This document shows, one piece after another, positions 46,408 through 55,000 of a stretch of 64,000 nucleotides of DNA; position 1 is the stretch's first letter; every line of letters begins with the position of its first letter. The position numbers and the translations under genes were made by a program. The notes beneath the pieces were generated by a model. The model had not been told where the DNA came from, searched no databases, and worked only from the letters and a program-made list of their open reading frames with translations. This DNA is from Asanoa sp. WMMD1127 (GTDB lineage Bacteria > Actinomycetota > Actinomycetes > Mycobacteriales > Micromonosporaceae): assembly GCF_029626225.1 (NCBI RefSeq), contig NZ_JARUBP010000001.1:2232001-2296000 (forward strand), given 5' to 3'.

Positions 46408-46879
46408 CCCGCCAGGGTACGGGAACGCACAACAATCTCGCGTCCCGCGTAGGTGGCCGTAATGGCATAGGAATGAATCCGACGCGCCAGCACGCACGTC
46501 CTTCGGGAGCCGGCGTCGTTGTTGTGTTATGCGCACGCTCCGGCCGCCGGTGCGCACCGGCATCGAGGATTCTGCCGGACGGCTGTGGTTCGTGTTGGCT
46601 TTTGACCGAATCCAACCAAGATTTTCCGCGTACGGGGCATCTTCGCCGGCTCATAACGGGGTAGGCGAAGAGTGTCCCAGTTGTGATGTATTTATCTGAC
46701 AACGTTGCGTAATCAGACGACTACGGAGCATGATGGCCAGGCGAGGATCGCGCGCCGCCCGCCGTCTCCGGGGGGACACGGAGTGGTGGGTGACCGGGGG
46801 CAACACCTGCCGACTCGAGGTCGGGCAGCCGACTGGTGTGGAGAGATCGGTAGCGGACTGCAAGGGGGGACGTGGACTG
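46408..46879. promoter_or_regulatory. Divergent promoter region between the PBP gene and wblA
   Basis: 472 bp without a credible gene. It is less GC-rich than its surroundings, with an AT-rich patch at 46680-46720 (TTGTGATGTATTTATCTGAC then GTTGCGTAATCAG) that probably holds promoter elements. About 160 bp lie between this patch and the wblA start, suggesting a long 5' leader for wblA. Short frames through the leader (from 46730) lack ribosome sites. Confidence 0.5.
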
Positions 46880-47176
46880 ATGGGCATGATCACAGACTGG
46901 CCGACTTTGGCGGCATGCCAGAACGGAGACCCGGACGCGCTTTTCGTGCAGGGCGCCGAGCAGAACGTCGCGAAGCGGATCTGCCGAAGCTGCCCGGTGC
47001 GATACGAGTGCCTGGCCGACGCGCTGGACAACCGCATCGAGTTCGGTGTCTGGGGCGGCATGACCGAGCGCGAACGCCGCGCGCTGCTGCGCCGCCATCC
47101 GCAGGTGGCCAGCTGGCGCAAGATGTTCGAGGCCGCGTTGCGTAACAAGGACAAGTCGCCAGTCATGGCTGGCTGA
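46880..47176 (+). CDS. wblA: WhiB-family iron-sulphur regulator, WblA/WhiB4 type
   Basis: 98 residues from ATG 46880 (MGMITDWPTLAAC), with AAGGGGGGACG upstream. The frame is open to 46730, but this start matches that of Streptomyces WblA as I remember it. Cluster ligands are Cys13, Cys35, Cys38 and Cys44 (the last three in ICRSCPVRYEC). The G[VI]WGG turn is GVWGGMTERERRALLRR, followed by a basic helix. It is a redox/NO-sensing [4Fe-4S] transcription factor controlling development and antibiotic production in Streptomyces, and redox response in mycobacteria. Context (PBP, two ArsA-like ATPases) is the conserved one. Confidence 0.92.
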   Translation: MGMITDWPTLAACQNGDPDALFVQGAEQNVAKRICRSCPVRYECLADALDNRIEFGVWGGMTERERRALLRRHPQVASWRKMFEAALRNKDKSPVMAG

Positions 47177-48308
47177 TCGCCGAGCCGATCGTCCGCAGCC
47201 CGTCGATGTCGTGGACATCGGCGGGCTGCGCCGTTACGGCGACGGTCGCGACGTGCGGGAACTCGGCCTCGAAACCCGCCGTCACGGTCCGCTCCCGGTC
47301 GGCCAGGGCCGCCAGGGACGCGTGGACGCGCAGCGCCGCGGCCGTCGGCGTCTGCTCGCCGGCCTCGTCGAGGGCGGCCGCGGCGGCCAGGCTGGCCTCG
47401 GCGCCCAGCTGCGGCGCCTCGGTCGTGTGCACCCGGTTGACCACGAGCCCCGCCAGCGGCATCCGCTCCTCGCCCAACCGGCGGGCGAAATAGGAAGCCT
47501 CGCGGATGGCGTCGGGTTCGGGGGTCGCCACGACGAGGAACGCGGTCTCCGGCGCCTGGAGGATCCGGAAGGTCTCCTCGGCCCGCTGCCGGAAGCCGCC
47601 GAACATGGAGTCGAGCGCTGCGACAAAACCTGACAAATCAGTCAAAAGCTGCGCGCCGAGCACCTTCTGTACGACCTTGGAGAAGACCCCGAACGACGCG
47701 GTCACCAGGCCGAAGACGCTGCGCCCACCGGCCCGCGCCGGCGCCAGCAGGAGGCGCAGCATCTTGCCGTCGAGAAACCGGCCCAGCCGGGCCGGCGCGT
47801 CCAGGAAGTCCAGGGCGGACCGGGACGGCGGGGTGTCGACCACGATCAGGTCCCAGTCGCCCTCGGCGTGCAGGTGGCCCAGCTTCTCCATCGCCATGTA
47901 TTCCTGCGTGCCGGAGAAGGTCGAGCTCATCGCCTGGTAGAAGGGGTTGGCGAAGATCTCCGCCGCCTTCGCCGGGTCGGTGTGCGCCAGCACGACCTCG
48001 TCGAAGGTCCGCTTCATGTCGAGCATCATGGCGTGCAGCGAACCGTCGCCGTTTTCCCCGACGCCCTTGACCGGGCGCGGGGTGTTGTCGAGCTCGGTGA
48101 GGCCGAGGGACTGGGCCAGCCGGCGGGCCGGGTCGATGGTCAGCACCACCGTGCGGCGGCCATGCTGCTCAGCGGCCCGCAGCGCCAGCGCCGCGGCCGT
48201 GGTGGTCTTACCGACACCACCCGAGCCGCAACACACGACGATGCGGACGCCCGGATCGCTCAGGATCCGGTCGACATCCAGCCGCGGCGAGTGTTGATCC
48301 GAAGACAC
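47163..48308 (-). CDS. ArsA/Get3-like ATPase (second of a pair)
   Basis: 381 residues from GTG 48308. Walker A is VVCCGSGGVGKTTTAAALALRAAE (near 24-47) with the deviant P-loop GSGGVGKTT of SIMIBI ATPases; switch I is VLTIDPARRLAQSLGL and Walker B LIVVDTPPSRSALDFLD. Despite its ArsA-like sequence there is no ars gene around, and conserved neighbours suggest an envelope/redox function with WblA. In Mycobacterium, homologues form a pair (Rv3679-Rv3680 type) implicated in stress tolerance. The 3' end overlaps wblA by 14 bp in antisense. Confidence 0.88.
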   Translation of the reverse strand: MSSDQHSPRLDVDRILSDPGVRIVVCCGSGGVGKTTTAAALALRAAEQHGRRTVVLTIDPARRLAQSLGLTELDNTPRPVKGVGENGDGSLHAMMLDMKRTFDEVVLAHTDPAKAAEIFANPFYQAMSSTFSGTQEYMAMEKLGHLHAEGDWDLIVVDTPPSRSALDFLDAPARLGRFLDGKMLRLLLAPARAGGRSVFGLVTASFGVFSKVVQKVLGAQLLTDLSGFVAALDSMFGGFRQRAEETFRILQAPETAFLVVATPEPDAIREASYFARRLGEERMPLAGLVVNRVHTTEAPQLGAEASLAAAAALDEAGEQTPTAAALRVHASLAALADRERTVTAGFEAEFPHVATVAVTAQPADVHDIDGLRTIGSAISQP

Positions 48309-48317
48309 ATGCCGAGT

Positions 48318-49295
48318 TTATGGGGTCGGAGCAGCCAACAGAGCGGCGGCGAGCAGGTCCAGCCCGGCCCGATCGACCCCGTCGGTCAACAACGGCAGCT
48401 CCAGCACCGGCCGGCCGAGCTCCGCGAGGTCGGCGCGCAACGAATCCTCGAGTTCCTGGCGGGTCAGGTGGTTCTTCACCTCGGCGTACAGGCCGCTGAC
48501 CGTCGCCTTGTCCGTGGGCAGCCCGGCGGCGGTCAGGCCGCGCCGGAGCTCGGCCGCGGTGACCTTGCCGACCGCGGCCAGCGGCGCCTGCGCCTCATTG
48601 ACGATCACGTGCCCGATCGGGATGCGCAGCCGGGTGAGCTCGTCGATCGCGTCGACCGTCTCCTGGACGGGCATCTCCTCGAGCAGGGTGACCACGTGCA
48701 CGGCGGTCATCGGCGACCGGAGCAGCGCCGCCACCCCGTCGCTCTGCGTCTTGATCGGCCCCATCTTGGCGAGCTTGGCGGTCTCCGCGGTGACGTTCAG
48801 GAAGCGGCCGATCCGGCCAGTGGGCGGCGCGTCGAGCACGACGGCGTCGTACACCCGATGGCCCTTGGAGGTCCTGGTGGTGGCCTCCTTGACCTTGCCG
48901 GTGAGCAGCACGTCCCGCAGGCCCGGCGCGATGGTGGTGGCGAAGTCGATCGCGCCCAGCCGGCGCAGCGCCCGCCCGGCCGCGCCCAGCCGGTAGAACA
49001 TCTCGAGATATTCGAGCAGCGCTTCCTCGGCGTCGATGGCCAGCACACGGACCTCGCCACCGCCCGCCGCCGCGGTGATCCGGCGCTCCTCGTAGGGCAG
49101 CGGCGGCGTGCCGAACAGCTGTGCGACGCCCTGCCGGCCCTCGACCTCGACGAGCAGCGTGCGGCGCCCGCCGGCGGCCAGGGCCAGCGCCAGCGCGGCG
49201 GCCACGGTGGTCTTGCCGGTGCCACCCTTGCCGGTCACGACATGCAGCCGCGCCGGCCACAGATCAGCACGCCGGCCGGTCGCGGGTTCAGTCAC
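48318..49295 (-). CDS. ArsA/Get3-like ATPase (first of a pair)
   Basis: 325 residues. P-loop LHVVTGKGGTGKTTVAAALALAL (17-39), LLVEVEGRQGVAQLFG, DLRDV-like APGLRDVLLTGKVKEA, Walker B YDAVVLDAPPTGRIGRFLNV, and VVTLLEEMPVQETVDAIDEL. It is the partner of the ATPase encoded 9 bp downstream, and the two probably form a heteromer like the eukaryotic Get3 dimer halves. The cargo is unknown. Start GTG 49295. Confidence 0.88.
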   Translation of the reverse strand: MTEPATGRRADLWPARLHVVTGKGGTGKTTVAAALALALAAGGRRTLLVEVEGRQGVAQLFGTPPLPYEERRITAAAGGGEVRVLAIDAEEALLEYLEMFYRLGAAGRALRRLGAIDFATTIAPGLRDVLLTGKVKEATTRTSKGHRVYDAVVLDAPPTGRIGRFLNVTAETAKLAKMGPIKTQSDGVAALLRSPMTAVHVVTLLEEMPVQETVDAIDELTRLRIPIGHVIVNEAQAPLAAVGKVTAAELRRGLTAAGLPTDKATVSGLYAEVKNHLTRQELEDSLRADLAELGRPVLELPLLTDGVDRAGLDLLAAALLAAPTP

Positions 49296-49311
49296 GCATT
49301 AACAGTAAGTG

Positions 49312-50520
49312 CTAGCCGACGTCGCACACCCACCAGCCGGTGTTGTGGACCAGGGTGAAGCGGAGCTGTTCCTCGGTGCTGCGGTCGTCGGCGGTCAGCA
49401 CGGTCAGTTTCGTGGAGACGATCGCCTTCTCGGCGTCCTGCTGTTCGACCTTCGGCGTGTCCCACCGGTAACGCGGGCTCGGGTAGGTCCGCGCGTACCG
49501 CTTCACCTCTTCGACCTTGTCCTGGAGGACGCGCAGGTCACGGGCCTCGCGGCAGACGAGGGCGGCGGCCGCGGTGGGGTTCTGGTCGACGTAGACGGCG
49601 TCCAGGAAGCTATCCACCGCCACCACGGGCTCGGCCGCGCCCTCGCCGCTCTCGGCGTCGCGGAGCACGAAGAAGGCGGCCAGACCGCCACCGCCACAGA
49701 GCAGGACCGCGGCCAGCACGACGGCCAGCACGACGAGGCCGCGCCGGCGCCGCGGCGGCGCCTGCGGATAAGGGGGTACGCCCGGCGGGGCCGGCCACGG
49801 CCCGGAGGATTGGGGCTGGCCGGGGCCCGGCACCGGGGCGCCCGGACCCCACGGCGGCGCGCCGCCCGGCATCGGCGGGGCGCCCGGCGGCGGCGCTGTG
49901 GGCGGCGGCGCTGTGGGCGGCGGCGCTGTGGGCGGCGCTGTGGGCGGCGGTCCCACGGGGCCGGTCGCCCAGTCCTGGGTGCCCGGCGGCACGGCCGGCT
50001 GGTGGGCCGGGACCGGCGTGGGCATCTGCTTGGGCTCGGGCCGCTGCTGCGGCACCGGTTGAGTGGGCGCGGTGGGCGCCGTCCACGGCGGTGGAGTCCA
50101 GAGCGGCGGCTGCGGCTGCGGAGTGGCGACCGGTGGCGCGCTGATCGGTGGCGGCGTGACCTGAGGTGCCGCCGGGGCCGGCGCGGCCGCCGAGGCGGGG
50201 GCGGCCGCCGGGGCGGGGGCGGCCGCCGGGGCGGGCGTGGTTGGCGGTGCTTCCGCGACCGGCGGGATCGGCTGCGTCCGGTCCGCGTCGGCCTCGGCCA
50301 CCGGGGCCTGTTCCGCCGTGGGCGCGGTCTGCTGCTCCGCGGGAGCGGGCTCGGGGGCCGGTGCCGGCGTCTCCGGGCCAGGGGCGCTCGGGGGTGGCGG
50401 CGGGGCCGGGTCCGCCTGGGGCGGGGGTGGCGGCGGGACCGCGGGCCGGCCGTCGCCTTCGTCGCCCGGTTCTGGGGCGTCAGCTGGCCGGCGCTCGGCG
50501 CCGTCGGGCGGCACGGTCAT
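49312..50520 (-). CDS. Proline-rich single-pass membrane protein
   Basis: 402 residues from ATG 50520 behind TGGGGAGACC. About 260 residues of Pro/Ala/Thr repeats on the cytosolic side (PPPPPPQADPAPPPPP, then TAPPPTAPPPTAPPP built on 15-bp DNA repeats at about 49885-49945) are followed by RRRRGLVVLAVVLAAVLLCGGGGLAAFFVL and an extracellular domain of about 115 residues. That domain has two cysteines (LVCREARDL and WWVCDVG) and a DUF4878/NTF2-like feel. The upstream part of the open frame (to 50796) is not coding. It is the last-listed member of the wblA-linked set, 16 bp from the ATPase. Function unknown. Confidence 0.75.
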   Translation of the reverse strand: MTVPPDGAERRPADAPEPGDEGDGRPAVPPPPPPQADPAPPPPPSAPGPETPAPAPEPAPAEQQTAPTAEQAPVAEADADRTQPIPPVAEAPPTTPAPAAAPAPAAAPASAAAPAPAAPQVTPPPISAPPVATPQPQPPLWTPPPWTAPTAPTQPVPQQRPEPKQMPTPVPAHQPAVPPGTQDWATGPVGPPPTAPPTAPPPTAPPPTAPPPGAPPMPGGAPPWGPGAPVPGPGQPQSSGPWPAPPGVPPYPQAPPRRRRGLVVLAVVLAAVLLCGGGGLAAFFVLRDAESGEGAAEPVVAVDSFLDAVYVDQNPTAAAALVCREARDLRVLQDKVEEVKRYARTYPSPRYRWDTPKVEQQDAEKAIVSTKLTVLTADDRSTEEQLRFTLVHNTGWWVCDVG

Positions 50521-50615
50521 GGTCTCCCCAGGGGTTCGAACGGGTCCGGTCAGCCGTCGCCGAGCAGGGTAGCCGACCTCCGGCGCCCGGTATCGGCACC
50601 GGTAACCTCGGCCGC

Positions 50616-50771
50616 ATGCAGAAATGGGAGTACGCGACCGTGCCGCTGCTGGTTCACGCGACCAAGCAGATTCTGGACAACTGGGGTGACGACGGCTGGG
50701 AGCTCGTCTCCGTGATCCCCGGTCCCAACCCGGAGCAGCTGGTCGCCTACCTGAAGCGACCCAAGTCGTGA
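50616..50771 (+). CDS. DUF4177-like small protein
   Basis: 51 residues from ATG 50616 (MQKWEYATVPLLVHATKQIL). The core DNWGDDGWELVSVIPGPN is the signature of the DUF4177 family of 50-60 residues. Its stop overlaps the RidA start (GTGA), so they are coupled; this pairing is conserved in actinobacteria. The function is unknown. The codons are few, but motif and coupling make the call firm. No ribosome site of note; the preceding ACCTCGGCCGC is weak and the message may be leaderless. Confidence 0.82.
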   Translation: MQKWEYATVPLLVHATKQILDNWGDDGWELVSVIPGPNPEQLVAYLKRPKS

Positions 50772-51232
50772 CGACTCCGCACGAGCGCCTCGCCAACCTG
50801 GGTCTGACCCTGCCCGAGGTGGTCCCGCCGGTGGCCGCGTACGTGCCGGCCGTGCAATCCGGGAATTACGTCTACACCTCCGGTCAGCTGCCGATCGAGG
50901 GCGGCGAGCTGCTGGCCAAGGGCAAGGTCGGCGCCGACGTGACCGCGGAGCAGGCCCGCGATCTGGCCCGGCAGTGCGGCCTCAACGTGCTGGCGGCGAT
51001 CGACGCCCTGGTCGGCCTCGAGTACGTCGTCAAGGTGGTCAAGGTCGTCGGTTTCGTCGCCTCCGCCCCGGGCTTCACCGGGCAGCCGACCGTGATCAAC
51101 GGCGCCTCGGAGCTGTTCGGCGAGGTGTTCGGCGAGGCCGGCCGGCACGCCCGCAGCGCCGTCGGTGTCTCGGAGCTGCCGCTGGACGCCCCGGTCGAGG
51201 TGGAGGCCATCGTCGAGGTCGCCACCGCCTGA
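50768..51232 (+). CDS. RidA family protein
   Basis: 154 residues from GTG 50768. Fold landmarks include AVQSGNYVYTSGQLPIEGGELLAKGKVGADVTAEQARDLARQC, VLAAIDALVGLEYVVKVVKVVGFV and SAVGVSELPLDAPVEVEAIVEVA. The usual catalytic Arg (SxxARxxVG) is represented by RHARSAVGVSELPL, so enamine/imine deaminase chemistry is plausible. Members detoxify 2-aminoacrylate-type intermediates. It lies between the DUF4177 and metallo-hydrolase genes, an order also seen in mycobacteria (Rv3678c next to Rv3677c). Confidence 0.88.
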   Translation: MTTPHERLANLGLTLPEVVPPVAAYVPAVQSGNYVYTSGQLPIEGGELLAKGKVGADVTAEQARDLARQCGLNVLAAIDALVGLEYVVKVVKVVGFVASAPGFTGQPTVINGASELFGEVFGEAGRHARSAVGVSELPLDAPVEVEAIVEVATA

Positions 51233-51263
51233 CCTGTCGTACTCCGGTCGTACGATCGCACCC

Positions 51264-52055
51264 ATGACGGCCCACGTGACCACTCCGGCGGCGGCCCTGG
51301 CCGAGCGCCTGCCGGAGTGGGCCACCCTGGTCCGGGCGCCCAACCCGGGCCCGATGACGCTCGACGGCACCAACACCTGGGTTCTGCGGGCGACCGCGGG
51401 CGCCCCGGCGGTGGTGGTCGATCCCGGCCCGCTCGACGAGGGGCACCTGGCGGCCATCGCCGCGCACGGCCCGATCGGCACCGTGCTGGCCACCCATGGC
51501 CACGCCGACCACGTCGAGGGGCTCGAGCGGTTCGCCGAGCTGGCCGGCGCGCCGGTGGTCCGCGACCTCGGCGAGCGCGAGCTGGCCGGCCTCCGGATCG
51601 CCGCGCTCCCGACCCCCGGCCACACCGCCGACTCGATCTGTTTCGTGGTTTCGGTGGGTGGCGAGCGGGCAGTCCTGACCGGCGACACGATCCTCGGCCG
51701 TGGCACCACGGTGGTCGCCCATCCCGACGGCGACCTCGGCGACTACCTCGCCAGCCTGGAGCTGCTGATGGCCTACCCCGGCCACCTGGCCCTGCCCGGC
51801 CACGGCCCCGCGCTGGCCGACTGCGCCGTCGCCGCGCGGTTCTACCTGGCCCACCGGCAGGCCCGCCTCGAGCAGGTCCGGCAGGCGCTCGCAGATGGCG
51901 CCAAAACCGCCGAAGAGGTCGTTTTCACCGTCTACGCCGACGTCGATCCCTCGCTCTGGCCGGCCGCCATCTGGTCGGTCCGGGCCCAGCTCGCATATCT
52001 CGGTGTGCCATCCGGGGAATCGCGACGGGGGTCACAGGGGTTGGATGGACCGTGA
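51264..52055 (+). CDS. MBL-fold metallo-hydrolase
   Basis: 263 residues from ATG 51264 (MTAHVTTPAAALAERLPEW). Zinc ligands THGHADHVEG (HxHxDH), PTPGHTADS, LTGDTILG and LPGHGPAL. It has a C-terminal helical domain with RQARLEQVRQALADGAKTAEE typical of the Beta-CASP-free 'LACTB2-like' subgroup, which are endoribonuclease or hydrolase-like. It belongs to the conserved wblA-crp region of actinobacteria. The stop overlaps the adenylate cyclase start (GTGA at 52052). Confidence 0.9.
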   Translation: MTAHVTTPAAALAERLPEWATLVRAPNPGPMTLDGTNTWVLRATAGAPAVVVDPGPLDEGHLAAIAAHGPIGTVLATHGHADHVEGLERFAELAGAPVVRDLGERELAGLRIAALPTPGHTADSICFVVSVGGERAVLTGDTILGRGTTVVAHPDGDLGDYLASLELLMAYPGHLALPGHGPALADCAVAARFYLAHRQARLEQVRQALADGAKTAEEVVFTVYADVDPSLWPAAIWSVRAQLAYLGVPSGESRRGSQGLDGP

Positions 52056-55000
52056 CGTGTCCCGTGTGCGGCACGGTCGCCATACCCGGCGCCCGTTTCT
52101 GCCACAACTGCGGAGCCGCCCTGCCCGCGGCGGCGAGCCTGCCCGCTGCCGAGCGGCGGGTCGTAACCGTACTCTTCGGCGATCTGTCTGATTTCACCTC
52201 TTGGTCAGAAAACGTCGACCCCGAGCGGGTCGGCGCCGTGACCGACCGCGTGCTGGCCGCCCTGGCCGGCGCGGTGAAGACGTTCGGCGGCCACGTCGAC
52301 AAGCTGACCGGCGACGGAATCATGGCCGTCTTCGGCGCACCCGTCGCGCACGAGGACGACGCGGAGCGCGCGGTCCGCGCCGCCCTGTCGATGCAGCGCG
52401 CGGTGCGCCGGGTGCTGGACGACGAGCGCGGCGGCGGCGCGCCGCTCGGCCTGCGGGTCGGCCTCAACACCGGCGACGTGGTCGCCGGCATTCAGGCCGC
52501 GATCGAATACACGGTCATCGGCGACACGGTCAACACCGCCGCCCGGCTCGCCGACGCGGCCGCGGTCGGCGCCGTCTACGCCGGCGCGAGCACGTTCGCC
52601 CGCACCCGGCGGGTCGCCTCCTGGCGGCAGCTGCGCCCGCTCCGGCTCAAGGGCAAGCGCGACCCGGTCGAGGCCTACGAGCTGCTGGGCCTGCACGACG
52701 CCCCGGGCACCCGGTCGGGTCTCGGCGAGGAGGCGCCGTTCGTCGGTCGCGAGGCCGAGCTGGGCCGGCTCGCCGGCCGGCTGGCCGAGGTGGTCGACCA
52801 GGGTCAGCCCGCCGTCATGCTGATGACCGCCGAGGCCGGCATCGGCAAGACCCGGTTCGCGGGCGAGGCCGAGCGGCTGGCCTCCGGCTACGACGTCGGT
52901 CCCGCGCGGTTCGCCACTCGCACCGGCGCCCGCGTGCTCTCGGTGCGCTGCGCCGCCTTTGGTGAGCGTCGCCGGCTGGCGCCGCTGGCCGATCTGGTGC
53001 GGGCCGCGATCGGTGCCCCCGCCGACAACGGCACCCCGCCCACCAAGGCGGTCGTCGAAGAGCGGCTGCGCCGGCTGACCACCCGGCTCGCCCGGCTGCC
53101 CGACGCCCCGCCGATCGCGTCCGACCTCCTGCTGGCCCTGCTGGGCCACGGCGAGCTGCCGGCGGCCGTCCCGCCGGTGCCGGGCGAGTGGTCCGGCGAC
53201 ATCCCCGGTGCCGACGCCGCCGCCGTCCCGGCCGCGGTGGCCGCCCTGCTCACCGGCCTCGCCGCCGAGACACCGCTGATGGTGGTGGTCGACGACCTGC
53301 ACGACGCGACGCCCGAGACCATCGAGGCGCTCGGCGTGATGCTGTCGCGGCTCGCCGGCCCGGCCCTGGTGCTGCTGCTCGGCCGGCCCGAGCTCGTGCG
53401 CACGGCCGGCGCGCTGACCCGGCTGGCCGACGCCGAGGTGGTCACGCTGCCTCCGCTGCGCGGCGCGGACGCGGCCCGGCTGCTCTCGTCCTATCTCAGC
53501 GGTGGCAAGCTGCCGCAACCCGACAACGACGGCCTGCTGGCCACCGCCCAGGGCAACCCGTTCTACCTCGCCGAGCTGGTCACCTTGCTGATCGAGCGCG
53601 GTGCCCTGACCAAGGTCAGCGTCGACGGCGGTGGCGAGAAGCGCTGGCGGCTGGCCGCCGGCTCGCTGACCAGCCGACTGCTCTCCCGCGACCTGGCCGC
53701 CGTGCTCGCCGCCCGCATCGACGCGCTGCCGGGCGACGCCCGGGGAGTGCTGCGCGACGCCGCGGTGATCGGCGACCAGGTGCCCCGCGGCACCCTCGAG
53801 GCGTTGCGCGAGCACTACGCGGGCCGGGCCGGGCGACCGGCCGCGGTGGTCGCCGTCGAGCTCGAACGCGCCGTCGACGAACTCCTCCAGCGCCGCATGC
53901 TGCAGCGCACCCGCGGCGGCTACGCGTTCAGCACACCGCTGATGCACGAGGCGGCCTACTCCGGCATCGGCAAGGCCGACCTGGCCGAGCGGCACGCCTT
54001 CCTCGCCAAGTGGGCGGCGCCGACCGCACCGACCACGGTGGTCGTCGGGCGCCGGCCGGTCGCGGTCGACGGGGCCACCGCCGACCCCGGCAGCTGGTCC
54101 GACGGCGACCGCGACGCGTTCATCGCCCACCACGCCGAGCGCGCCGTCGCCCTCGCCGACAGTGTCGGTCTCCGCCCCGACGCGGCCGCCCGCACCGTCG
54201 TACCCCTGGGCATCGCCGCCTTGAGCCGGGCTGCCCGCCGCGCGGCCGCGGCCGGCGAGCCCACCACGGCCGTCGAATACGCCGAGCGCGAGGCCGCCCT
54301 GGCCGGCGACGCGCTGCCGGTCGCCGACCGCCTCGTGCACGCCCGGGCCCTGCAGCAGACGGGGCGGGTGAGCGAGGCCCTGTCCTACGCGGAGAAGATC
54401 GCCGCCAACTCGGCCGACCCGAGCGCCCGGGCCGGCGCCCTGCTACTCGCCGGCCGGGCTCACCGGTCGCTCGGCGACTTCGCCCGCGCCCAGGTGATGT
54501 GGCGCGACGCGCTGCAGGTGGCCACCGACGCCAACCTGCCCGGCCCGCGCGCCGAGGCGATGCGCCGGCTCGGCATGGCCGACTTCCTGCAGGGCAAGCT
54601 GGCCCAGGCGAGCAGCCGGTTCGCGGCGGCCTACCAGGTCAACGTGGCGGCCGCCGACGAGCGCGGGCAGGCCTGGTCGCTGCAGAATCTGGCCTGGGTG
54701 ACCACCACCCGGGGCGACTTCGCCGGCGCCGACGCGGTGCTGGCCCGGGCGGCGCGGCTGTTCGCGCAGCTCGGCGACCCGGTCGGCCGGGCCTGGCTGC
54801 GCGGCACCACCGCCTACGCCCGCCTGCTGGCCGGTCGCCTCTCCGAGGCCCGCCGGCTGGCCCGCATCTTCCTGCCGTTCGGCGAGCGCGTCGGCGAGGC
54901 GTGGGCGGTCGGCACCCTGCGCGCGGTCGAGGCGTTCGCCGCCGCCGAGCTGGGCGACCTGGCCGAAGCCGACCGCGAGGCCCGCCGCGCCTACCGCGAC

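Noticed and set aside
43840-46452. 870-codon open frame on the + strand opposite the penicillin-binding protein
   Set aside because: It is the antisense of a gene with complete catalytic motifs; its Val/Gly/Arg/Asp-rich composition is the expected shadow in very high GC DNA.
46730-46879. N-terminal extension of WblA from 46730
   Set aside because: The extension is unlike any WhiB protein; ATG 46880 has a good ribosome site and matches the known WblA start.
47163-49295. Arsenite resistance (ars) locus
   Set aside because: The two ArsA-like ATPases lack arsB/arsR/arsC neighbours and sit in the conserved wblA locus, so arsenic export is unlikely.
51317-52051. Apparent 245-residue N-terminal extension of the adenylate cyclase
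   Set aside because: It is the +1 frame shadow of the metallo-hydrolase; the GTG overlapping that gene's stop gives a sensible zinc-ribbon N-terminus.
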